NCBI RefSeq assembly: GCF_029439465.1
Contig: NZ_JAROAV010000028.1
Coordinates: 434,001-498,000 of the forward strand
Direction: 5' to 3'
Origin: Luteipulveratus flavus
GTDB taxonomy: Bacteria > Actinomycetota > Actinomycetes > Actinomycetales > Dermatophilaceae
DNA: 64,000 nucleotides
In this document: piece by piece, positions 44,842 to 52,488 of the stretch
Layout: each line of letters starts with the position of its first letter
Position numbering within the stretch: the stretch's first letter is position 1
Notes under the pieces: model-generated
The model's input: the letters and a program-made list of their open reading frames with translations, nothing else
What the model was told of the DNA's origin: nothing
The model's database searches: none
Made by a program: the position numbers and the translations under genes

Positions 44842-45988
44842 TCATCCGATCAACTCCAGCACCGCCCCTTCGTGCAGCGCCCGGTACACCTCGTCGCGGA
44901 TCGCGTTCGCGTCCTCGTGCGTGAGGGTCCGGTCCAGCGGACGCAGCGTCAGTCGCACCACGGCGTTCACCTGGCCCGGCCGCAGCTGCAGCCGTCGGCG
45001 CGCCCCGTGCGGGAGGTCGTCATGCGACGTCCGCGCCACGAGACGAACCTCCTCGAGCAGGGTGACGCGGTCTCCGAGGGCCGTCCGCACACGGTCGCCG
45101 ATGGTCTCCTCGTCGACGGACCGGTCCAGGACGACGGACAGGTCGCGGCGCACAGCCGGCTGCATCGAGACCGGCCTCCATCGTTCGAGGTCCAGCATCT
45201 GCTCGCGGACGCGCGAGTCGGTACTCCCGATGAGTCGGATGTCGTGAATTCCCTTGCGCAGCATGAGGGCTCGTTCGAGCCCCAGGCCGAGCGCGAGTCC
45301 GGACCAGACCTCGGGATCCAGGCCACAACGGCGTACCAGGCCGGGGTCGACGAGACCGCACTCGGCCAGCTCGAGCCACTGGCCACCGTGCCGTACGTCG
45401 ATCTGGCGGCCGCTCTCGGTGTACGGGTGGTCCGCCTCGACGACGCGCCATCGAGCACCGGGCAGGACCGCGTCGACGAGCGCAGACGCCATCGCGATCA
45501 GGTCGTCGGTGTCGAGCCCGCTGCTGCCGGTCGGTGATACGCCACAGGTCGACCTGGTGCGGCGTCCCGAGATGGGTGCGGTCGATCGCGTCCCGGCGGT
45601 ACACCGGGCCGGGCAGCGCGTACAGCCGGTCGGTCGCGGCGGCCGACCGGTCCGCGGCGACCGGCCGGTCCGCGAGCGCGTCCAGCAGAGGCGGCACCCC
45701 GGCCGTCGTGTGGCTGCGCAGCATGACCGCCGGCCCGACGTACCGGCTGTAGCGGGCGTCCCTGGTGATCGCTGCCCGGTCGTACCCCAGGCGGTCGTAG
45801 TTGTCCTGGACGCTCACGAGCGGGCTCGTGCGGACGATCTCGGTCTCGGTGCCGGGCCACAGCGCACGCAGGACCTGGAGAATCGCGTCGAGCAGGCGCT
45901 GCAGGGCGTGAGAGCCCTGGTCGGAGTCGGTCAGGTCGCGGAGGTCGAGCGCGCGGCGGAGCTCGGCCGGAGTGAGGTACGTGGTCAT
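44842..45988 (-). pseudogene. PheS-like tRNA ligase family protein, one-base frameshift
   Basis: Two frames join into one protein. The N-terminal ~150 residues (ATG 45988: MTTYLTPAELRRALDLRDLT to HLGTPHQVDLWRITD) and the C-terminal ~220 residues (DTDDLIAMASALVDAVLPGA to ALHEGAVLELIG) belong to a PheS-like aminoacyl-tRNA ligase relative with an anticodon-binding-like end. Deleting one G of the pair at 45529-45530 restores the frame (reading ITDGSSGLDTDD). Actinobacteria often carry such PheS paralogues of unknown role. Broken gene or sequencing error. Confidence 0.8.
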
Positions 45989-46188
45989 GGTCGGTCCTTC
46001 GGGTCGTCCGGTGGTGGGGTGACGTCACCCCCGGCCGGACGGACGCGGACCTAGCGGCGCGAGCGCGCTGCCCCGCGGCCGAGCACCGGCCGGGGGCGGA
46101 TAAATCGCTGCACCTGCTGCATCTCTCCAGCGTACGTCGCTCCGTGCCGCGGCCACAGCGAGTTCCCGCGGCGCTCCCCGCGGCGGCC

Positions 46189-46551
46189 TCATCGCCCCGG
46201 CTCCGCCAGGCCGGCACGGCTGCGTGCAGTCGCATCGCCCAGGCCGGGGACCGAGGCGGGCACGCTGACCAGCACCACGGCATCGGTGGAGCTCGCGGTG
46301 CACTCCAGCAGTACCCCACCGTTGGTCACGGCGAGACGGCCGGCTGCCGCACACGGCGCAACGCCCGGGACCGGGTTGAGAACGCGGTCGGCTGCGGCGA
46401 GCGCTGCGAGGTCGGCGGCCGTCCGCGCGCGGGTGCTCGCATGGACGGCACTCACCAGCGCCAGGCCACCCATCAGGACGAGGAGCAGGACGCCGCAGAC
46501 GCCGACCATCACCACCGTGCCGGAGCCGAGGTCCGCGCGCCGCGACCTCAT
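46189..46551 (-). CDS. TadE-like pilus-assembly protein (Rv3654c type)
   Basis: 120 residues. A Tad-type N-terminus GSGTVVMVGVCGVLLLVLMG is followed by an extracytoplasmic domain with two Cys. Matches the small TadE-like proteins at the end of actinobacterial tad clusters. Overlaps the upstream TadE gene by four bases. Confidence 0.75.
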   Translation of the reverse strand: MRSRRADLGSGTVVMVGVCGVLLLVLMGGLALVSAVHASTRARTAADLAALAAADRVLNPVPGVAPCAAAGRLAVTNGGVLLECTASSTDAVVLVSVPASVPGLGDATARSRAGLAEPGR

Positions 46552-46964
46552 GACCCCTCCCCTGCGGCCTGCTCACGCTGGGCCCGGGCGGAGGCGGACA
46601 GCTCGTCGCGACCGAGCAGCCAGCCGAACGGCCCCGGTACCGGACTGCGCACGGTGACCTGCACGAGCTCCTCCTGCCCGCCCGTGACCACGGTTGCTCC
46701 GGCGGGCGCGTTGCGTCGTCCGGCGTTCTCGACCGCGGCCGCCGCATCGCCGCGGGCCGCGCTCCGAGCCGCCACCCGCGCGGCGTCCGCACAACGGATC
46801 TGGTCGATACCGATCACCAGCGCATTCAGCGCGATGGCAAGCACCAGGACGACGGCCGGAACGGCGGCCGCGAGCTCCGCCGAGACCATGCCCGCGGCAC
46901 GGTCCGGGCCACGACCCCGTTGCTCCCCGGTCGTGTCCCGGGCTCGCAGCCGCCGGACCGTCAC
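46548..46964 (-). CDS. TadE-family pilus-assembly protein
   Basis: 138 residues starting at GTG 46964, which overlaps the pilin stop (GTGA). Arg-rich N-terminus, then GMVSAELAAAVPAVVLVLAI, a pilin-like hydrophobic helix with the Gly-Met/Glu pattern of TadE pseudopilins. Minor pilin or assembly factor of the Flp pilus. Confidence 0.8.
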   Translation of the reverse strand: MTVRRLRARDTTGEQRGRGPDRAAGMVSAELAAAVPAVVLVLAIALNALVIGIDQIRCADAARVAARSAARGDAAAAVENAGRRNAPAGATVVTGGQEELVQVTVRSPVPGPFGWLLGRDELSASARAQREQAAGEGS

Positions 46965-47179
46965 GAGACCGTGCTCAGCGCGGACTGGATGATGGCGCTC
47001 AGGGCCGACTTCACCGCGCCTGACTTGATGACGGCGATCAGCAGCGCGGCGAAGGCCACCGCGGCCAGGGTGCCCACCGCGTACTCGGCCGTCGTCATTC
47101 CTGCCTGCCCGCCGCGCGAGACCGCAGCCCGCCATCGCCGCATGACACGACGTCGAGCTCCAAAGGTCGTCGAACTCAT
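46961..47179 (-). CDS. DUF4244 Flp-type pilin
   Basis: 72 residues; GGAGGAACG precedes ATG 47179. A basic leader ends in GGQAGMTTAEYAVG, a prepilin cleavage site with Glu+5, and a hydrophobic helix follows. This is the DUF4244 actinobacterial Flp pilin and should form the pilus fibre. A 113-base gap separates it from tadC, likely to carry its own promoter or processing site. Confidence 0.85.
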   Translation of the reverse strand: MSSTTFGARRRVMRRWRAAVSRGGQAGMTTAEYAVGTLAAVAFAALLIAVIKSGAVKSALSAIIQSALSTVS

Positions 47180-47292
47180 CGTTCCTCCAGGGGTTTTCGT
47201 GATCCGTGGGTCTTTCCCGCGGACGTCATGGGTCAGCGCGGTTGCGCCGTGCCGTACGAGACGGCGTACGAGGTGACCGGGCGGCCACCCGG

Positions 47293-47868
47293 TCAGGGCA
47301 TGCCGGCCATCAGCTCCGAGGCCAGCGCACCGACGATCGGGACGACGGTGAGCAGCCCGAAGGCGGGCAGGAAGCACAGGCCGAGCGGGATGACGATCCG
47401 CACCGACAGCCGGGAGGCCGACTCCTCGAGCCGCCGCCGCTCGACCTCCCGCACGTCGCCTGCCGCACGCCGCAGCAGTGGCCCGGGCGGAACTCCGGCG
47501 AGGGTCGCCATCGACATGGCCTGCGCGGCCGGCCGCCAGACCTCCGGCAGCCCTTCCCAGGCGGCGGCCGGATCCACGCCCCATCGCAGCGCCGCGGCGA
47601 CATGGCGCAGGTGCGCAGCGACGACGGGTCCGGCGTGCGCCGCGACCTCTTCCACCGCACTGACCACGGCAGCTCCGCTCCCCAGCGCCAGCGACAACAG
47701 GTCCATGGCCTCGGCCACGGCGAGCCGGCCCTCGCCCGAGCCCTTCCCGACGACCGGACCGCTCGGAGCGACCGGCGCGACCTGGGCGGCCACCGGCGTC
47801 GCTCCGCGTCGGGCGGGCCAGAGGCAGAACGCCAGCAGCGTCAGCAGCCCCACCAGGCCCGCACTCAT
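47293..47868 (-). CDS. tadC: TadC-type type II/IV secretion system F protein
   Basis: 191 residues. Hydrophobic N-terminal helix, the GspF-like cytoplasmic region VAEAMDLLSLALGSGAAVVS to LRHVAAALRWGVDPAAAWEG, and a C-terminal pair of helices. Inner-membrane platform of the Tad apparatus. Overlaps tadB by four bases. Confidence 0.85.
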   Translation of the reverse strand: MSAGLVGLLTLLAFCLWPARRGATPVAAQVAPVAPSGPVVGKGSGEGRLAVAEAMDLLSLALGSGAAVVSAVEEVAAHAGPVVAAHLRHVAAALRWGVDPAAAWEGLPEVWRPAAQAMSMATLAGVPPGPLLRRAAGDVREVERRRLEESASRLSVRIVIPLGLCFLPAFGLLTVVPIVGALASELMAGMP

Positions 47869-48572
47869 GCGAGCCCTCGTTCGGCCGTCGCCGAGCGCAC
47901 CATCCGACGCACGGTCCAGCGCCCCACCAGCAGGAGAGCCACCCCGGGCAGACCGGCGAGCAGGATGAGCGGACCGGAGTACGCCTGGGCAGGGCTCACG
48001 CCGATCAGCGGCGCGAGCAGCAGGCCGCCGACCGGCAGCAGCGTGAGGAGCTGCATGGTCGCCCTGGGCCCTGCAGTGAGCACCTGCACCCGACGTTCGT
48101 GCTCGAGCCTGGCCCGGACCGACTCGGTCGCGCTGCTCAGCGCGTCGGTCAGCGGGGTCCCGAGACGGTCCGACAGAGTCCAGGCGCGCCCTACCTCGGC
48201 CAGGCCGTCGACCTGCCGACGGCCGGCCATGTCGGTCCACAGCGGTCCGAGCTCCGCGCCCGCGTCGGCGGCGACCGCCATCTCTTCGAGGTCGCCGCGC
48301 AGGGCGGTGTCGTCGACCGTCGAGGTCCGGACGGCCAGGGCCACCGCCTGCGCCGGCGGCACACCCGCCCGTACTGCTGGGGTGACCGACTCCAGGATCT
48401 GCAGGACCGCCTGCGTACGGGCGCGGGCGTTGCGCGCCGCCCGACCCGACCGAGGTCGAGCGGGCGGGTCGACCGCACCGGCGCGATCGGGCAGCACGAG
48501 ACCTCGCCCTGGCGTCCGGGCCGGCCACAGCGCGAAGGCGGCCACCAGCGTCACTACGGCGAGGGTCAGCAC
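47865..48572 (-). CDS. tadB: TadB-type type II/IV secretion system F protein
   Basis: 235 residues from GTG 48572, overlapping the tadA stop by seven bases. GspF-like domain (VTPAVRAGVPPAQAVALAVR, LSDRLGTPLTDALSSATESV) followed by two C-terminal membrane helices. Pairs with TadC as the inner-membrane platform. Confidence 0.85.
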   Translation of the reverse strand: MLTLAVVTLVAAFALWPARTPGRGLVLPDRAGAVDPPARPRSGRAARNARARTQAVLQILESVTPAVRAGVPPAQAVALAVRTSTVDDTALRGDLEEMAVAADAGAELGPLWTDMAGRRQVDGLAEVGRAWTLSDRLGTPLTDALSSATESVRARLEHERRVQVLTAGPRATMQLLTLLPVGGLLLAPLIGVSPAQAYSGPLILLAGLPGVALLLVGRWTVRRMVRSATAERGLA

Positions 48573-49708
48573 GGGTCACCATCCAGGGCGAGGCGCGCGC
48601 GCAGCTCGTCCCAGGCCGGACCGGGGACGAGCCCGGCGCCACGGCGCACCAGCCCTGGGGTGACCTCGACCCGGCCATCGTCCCGGGTCAGCACGCCGAT
48701 CTCGCTGACCTGCCGCAGACCCGCCACGCGTCGGAGGTGGACGACCACGCTGATCGCGCTCGCGAGCTGGGTTCGGACCGCCTGCGGGCTCATCCCGCCG
48801 AGCGCGCCGAGAGCCTCGAAGCGCGCCACGACGTCGGAGCTGGCGTTGGCGTGGACCGTGCCGCAGCCACCCTCGTGGCCGGTGTTGAGCGCACTCAGCA
48901 GCTCTCGAACCTCGGCGCCGCGGACCTCGCCGACGACCAGTCGGTCCGGGCGCATCCGCAGGCACTGGCGTACCAGCGTCGACAGCCCGACCTCGCCGCG
49001 TCCCTCGACGTTCGGCGCGCGAGCCTCCAGCCGGACCACGTGCGGGTGGGCGACCTGCAGCTCACGCACGTCCTCGACCAGCACGATGCGCTCGTCCGCC
49101 TCGACCTCTCGCAGCAAGGCGCCTAGGAGCGTGGTCTTGCCGGAACCGGTCCCGCCGCTGATCACGAAGGCCTGACGGGCGCGGACGAGCCGCCGGAGCG
49201 CCGCGACGCCCACGTCGTCGACCGCTCCCCAGCCGTGCAGCGCCTCCAGGTCGGGACGGTCGCGCTGCGGGATGCGGAGGGAGATGTGTGCGGCGCCGTC
49301 CACGAGCGGCGGGAGGACCGCGTGGAGCCGCACACCGCCGGGCAGGAGGCCGTCGACGTACGGACTGGTCTCGTCGAGCCGACGACCGGCCACACCCGCC
49401 AGTCGGACCGCGAGCCGCCGGACCGTCTCGGCGTCGCCCACCTCGACCTGGCTCCGGTGCAGACCCGAGCCACGGTCGATCCAGACGCCGGCCGTGCCGT
49501 TGACGAGGACGTCGGTGACGCCGGACTCGGCGAGCAGGTCCTCCAGCGGCCCGGCGCCGAGCACGTCGGCGGAGAGCCGCTCGCGCAGCTCCTTCGCCCG
49601 GTCCTCTCCCAGCACCGCGGCGTCGTGCCGGGCGAGTGCGGCGACGTTCCCCGGAGTGGGTGCCTGGCCGTCGCGGATGTGCTTCCAGATCGTGTCGCCG
49701 ACGGTCAT
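48566..49708 (-). CDS. tadA: Tad secretion ATPase TadA
   Basis: 380 residues. Walker A ISGGTGSGKTTLLGALL, Asp box VLVEDVRELQVAHPHVVRLE, Walker B RPDRLVVGEVRGAEVRELL, and His box TGHEGGCGTVHANASS. This is a PilB/GspE-family hexameric ATPase powering pilus assembly. It overlaps tadZ by four bases. Confidence 0.95.
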   Translation of the reverse strand: MTVGDTIWKHIRDGQAPTPGNVAALARHDAAVLGEDRAKELRERLSADVLGAGPLEDLLAESGVTDVLVNGTAGVWIDRGSGLHRSQVEVGDAETVRRLAVRLAGVAGRRLDETSPYVDGLLPGGVRLHAVLPPLVDGAAHISLRIPQRDRPDLEALHGWGAVDDVGVAALRRLVRARQAFVISGGTGSGKTTLLGALLREVEADERIVLVEDVRELQVAHPHVVRLEARAPNVEGRGEVGLSTLVRQCLRMRPDRLVVGEVRGAEVRELLSALNTGHEGGCGTVHANASSDVVARFEALGALGGMSPQAVRTQLASAISVVVHLRRVAGLRQVSEIGVLTRDDGRVEVTPGLVRRGAGLVPGPAWDELRARLALDGDPC

Positions 49709-50418
49709 GCCACCGCCCTCCGCTCGATCATGAGCTCGTGCAGCACCTCGTCGGCCACCCGCGACAGGGCCGAGCGCGGCGCCCGCCCGGGTGCGACACC
49801 CCGCACCAGGTCGGTCTCGACCGCTGACTCCTGACGCATCTCGGCGAGCAGCGGCAGCGCGAGCGCCTCGCAGACCTGATGGACCACCGCCTCGTCGACG
49901 TCGCGAGTCACGAGCCACGGCTCGGCGTCGAGACCGACCAGGTGGTCGGCCATCACCTGTGCACCGGCCAGGCCGGTCAGCGTGCCGTGGGCGAGGAGAA
50001 CCCAGGCGTCGGTCTGCACGGGCACGAACGGCCCGCGCGCGCGGTCCAGGACGACGACGTCCGACGAGCCTCGCAGCGCCTCGACGAGCGCTCGGGTCAG
50101 GCCGGCGTCGGGCTCGAACCACTGCCGGTCGAACGAGAGGGCCGCCACGCCGTCGGAGGTCGTCGGCAGCTGCTCGACGAGAGCCTCGGCATCGACCGCT
50201 CCCCGCAGGCCGTGCAGGTCGCGCCAGCGTGGTCCGTCCTCCTGCTCGAGCCCGAGCACGACGTCCAGACCGCCGCCGCCCGGGTCGAGGTCGACCGCGA
50301 CCGTACGGTGCCCGGCCCGGGCCGCTCGGGTGGCGACCGCGCCGGCGAGCACCGAGGCGCCGCTGCCGCCGGAGCCGCCGACAACGGCGAGGGTGAACGC
50401 AGCCGTGGAAGAAGTCAT
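49705..50418 (-). CDS. TadZ/CpaE-like septum-site determining protein (Ssd)
   Basis: 237 residues. MinD-superfamily fold with an altered P-loop GGSGGSGASVLAGAVA, lacking the Walker A Lys, then AVDLDPGGGGLDVVLGLEQ and VVVLDRARGPF. Such proteins (mycobacterial Ssd, Rv3660c) localise the Tad machine or affect septum formation. Loss of Lys suggests no ATPase activity. First gene of the tad operon. Confidence 0.85.
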   Translation of the reverse strand: MTSSTAAFTLAVVGGSGGSGASVLAGAVATRAARAGHRTVAVDLDPGGGGLDVVLGLEQEDGPRWRDLHGLRGAVDAEALVEQLPTTSDGVAALSFDRQWFEPDAGLTRALVEALRGSSDVVVLDRARGPFVPVQTDAWVLLAHGTLTGLAGAQVMADHLVGLDAEPWLVTRDVDEAVVHQVCEALALPLLAEMRQESAVETDLVRGVAPGRAPRSALSRVADEVLHELMIERRAVA

Positions 50419-50730
50419 GGCCCGATCGCATCGCGCCGGAACCCTCGCGGCCAGGTCGACGTCAGTCGTTGTGGAGGCCGGTGAGCCTGACCGCTGGGGT
50501 GTGGATGAGGGGACCTCAGCGGGCGGACCACCGGCCTCCCTCCACGTCCGGATCCCTCGGACTGCCAGCGTCACTCACCGACGCGCAGGCTCCAGCCTCA
50601 GCCGACGACGTCGGCTGGGTCGAGCCCGACGACGTCTCGGCGACGACGCCGGCTCGGCAAAGCGCTACGACGTCCCGGCGACGATGCCGGCTCGGCGGAG
50701 CCTGCGACGCCGACCGGAGGAGGAGCTGGG

Positions 50731-50816
50731 ACAAAAGAAAAGCGACGGGCCCCGCTGGGGGGACAGCGGGGCCCGTCAGAAGCGCCTAACCCCGGGGGGG
50801 AGGGGCTGGTGCTTCG
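50731..50816 (-). ncRNA. 6C RNA
   Basis: Minus strand: stem-loop 1 (50815-50779; GAAGC.../...GCTTC) has a loop with a run of seven C; stem-loop 2 (50777-50744; GACGGGCCCCGCTG and complement) has loop TCCCCCC; a CTTTTCTTTTGT tract follows. Two hairpins with at least six C in each loop define the actinobacterial 6C RNA, which is known to lie within a few hundred bases of chromosome-partitioning and pilus genes, as here next to tadZ. The exact 5' end is uncertain. Confidence 0.88.
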
Positions 50817-51177
50817 GCGCTCTACCCGAAGGGAGCGCTCACGCCCATCTTCCGTGGTCGGCGGCCCCGGATGCAACGTCTGCAGGTCGTTGATTGTTCA
50901 CATGCGAAGGTTCCCAGACAGGGTGATGGCACCCCGCCACAAGGGCGAGGTGCCATCGGCCGTGACCTAACCGGGTGACCAAGCGTGCATTCATTGGTTT
51001 GTCGCCCGGGGAACGAGCCCCGGGTCGAGCCGTCCATTAGTGAACTGCCTGCGCGTGGGTGCCTGGGTCGGACACGGTGGCTATGAAGTTCTTTCCCTTC
51101 GTTTCTACGCCGGTCGCGCCCGGATCTCAAGACTTGTTTCCGCACCGGACGGGCGCCACAATGCTGCGCCCGGAGGA
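50817..51177. other. Structured intergenic region of unknown content
   Basis: 361 bases without a gene I can support. It contains hairpins GGCACC-...-GGTGCC (50931-50957) and CCCGGGG-...-CCCCGGG around 51005-51030, and its 5' part may be the 6C RNA promoter region. I tried riboswitch classes from memory and none fits. Confidence 0.4.
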
Positions 51178-52035
51178 CTAGGAGATCCGCCCCGCCAGGA
51201 CGGCGTCCGCGATGGCGAGCCCCTCCTGCGCCCCACGCCGGACGGCCTGGGCGCAGTGCGTGAGCCAGAGCGCGACACCCTCGGTCGTCCCGGACGCGTA
51301 CGCGGCCAGGGCACCCGCGTAACCGGTGGCGCCCTCTCGTCCGTGACCGAGCTCGGGGACGGCGACTCCGGTCGGGTCGAGGCCGCTCTCCTGCAGCAGC
51401 GCGCGCTCGAAAGCCCGCGCCACCAGGCCGTTCCCGCGGACGAACGGCCTCAGCGTCGCGATCTCGCCGTGCGCGACGGCGGCCACGACCAGGGCGGGTG
51501 CGGAGTCGAGGGCGGCGACCACGTCGGCGAGCCCGCGGAGGCGCTCGGCGACGACGGCGGGCGGCGCTGCCGGGCCGACCTCGACCAGCTCGCGAGAGTC
51601 CTCTTCGCCCACCCGGGGACGGCCGACCTGCTCCGGGTCGAGGAGCGGCGCGCCGGCCGCGACGTGGAGCCGGGCGAGAGCCTGCGCCGGGGACACGCCG
51701 ACGAGCGACCTGACGTGCTCGGTCTCCGCGGTGGCCTGGACGGCGGAGCGCAGCGTACGCATGACGTGGTCGTCCGCGTCCGGCCACGACAACGCGCCCC
51801 GCATCAGGTCACGGACCACGGCGACGTCGACCTCGGCGCCCTCCAGCGCGGCGCTCGCGCGGGCGCCGCGGACGCGCGACTCGGCGGCCGCCTGCGGGAT
51901 ACGCCGCCGCAGCGCCTGGTGCCACCGCAGCTCGGTGCAGGCGTCGCGCGCGGCGTCGACCGCCTCGGCGACTCCCGGCAGGTTCTGCAGGGCTCGCAGG
52001 CTCTCGACGACGTCGGGGTCACTCACGCCCGACAC
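51178..52035 (-). CDS. Fic-fold protein with degenerate active site
   Basis: 285 residues (GTG 52035; GTG 52026 also possible). N-terminal inhibitory-helix-like motif RVRGARASAALEGAEVD (S-x-x-x-E-G type). The core motif reads LRPFVRGNGLVAR where active Fic has HPFx(D/E)GNGRxxR: His, Asp/Glu and the second Arg are all replaced. It is probably not an AMP transferase. Its place next to tad genes is shared by relatives in actinobacteria. Confidence 0.8.
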   Translation of the reverse strand: MSGVSDPDVVESLRALQNLPGVAEAVDAARDACTELRWHQALRRRIPQAAAESRVRGARASAALEGAEVDVAVVRDLMRGALSWPDADDHVMRTLRSAVQATAETEHVRSLVGVSPAQALARLHVAAGAPLLDPEQVGRPRVGEEDSRELVEVGPAAPPAVVAERLRGLADVVAALDSAPALVVAAVAHGEIATLRPFVRGNGLVARAFERALLQESGLDPTGVAVPELGHGREGATGYAGALAAYASGTTEGVALWLTHCAQAVRRGAQEGLAIADAVLAGRIS

Positions 52036-52090
52036 CCTAGATCGGTTGCGCAGAACTCCCCACCGCCGGACGACGCGAGCGCCATAGTGA

Positions 52091-52106
52091 TGTGATTCCC
52101 GTCACA
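52091..52106. promoter_or_regulatory. CRP/GlxR-like operator upstream of actP operon
   Basis: TGTGATTCCCGTCACA is a perfect TGTGA-N6-TCACA dyad, 44 bases before the DUF485 start and between divergent genes. Confidence 0.8.
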
Positions 52107-52149
52107 CTGATCGACCACGGTGGCCTCGCCCACCCCCGGAAGGAGCGTC

Positions 52150-52488
52150 ATGTCTTCCTCCCCCGCCGACGACCCGCCTCTGGCGGAGTCGTACCGGGAC
52201 GTCCAGGAGTCGCCCGAGTTCGCCGAGCTGCGAAGCAGGTTCCGCCGGTTCGTCTTTCCCATGACCGCGCTCTTCCTGGCGTGGTACTTCGCGTTCGTCC
52301 TGCTCGGGGCGTACGCCCACGACTTCATGTCGCACAAGCTCTTCGGCAACATCACGACCGGACTCGTGCTCGGACTGCTCCAGTTCGTCAGCACGTTCGC
52401 GATCACGCTGATCTACGTGCGCTGGGCGAACCGCACGTTCGACCCGGCCGCCGAGGCGCTGGCGCGCCGGATCGAGGGTGACCGATGA
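52150..52488 (+). CDS. DUF485 membrane protein
   Basis: 112 residues. AAGGAG before ATG 52150. Two membrane helices (FPMTALFLAWYFAFVLLGAY; TTGLVLGLLQFVSTFAITLI) match DUF485 (YjcH-like), which always accompanies acetate/solute permeases. The stop overlaps the next start (ATGA). Confidence 0.93.
   Translation: MSSSPADDPPLAESYRDVQESPEFAELRSRFRRFVFPMTALFLAWYFAFVLLGAYAHDFMSHKLFGNITTGLVLGLLQFVSTFAITLIYVRWANRTFDPAAEALARRIEGDR

Noticed and set aside
41720-44845. Long open frame antisense to the helicase gene
   Set aside because: The plus strand encodes a full helicase; no motif or ribosome-binding site supports the antisense frame.
50817-51177. c-di-AMP (ydaO), c-di-GMP-I, SAM-IV or cobalamin riboswitch, RNase P RNA or tmRNA
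   Set aside because: I could not place the conserved core bases of any of these, and no suitable downstream gene follows.
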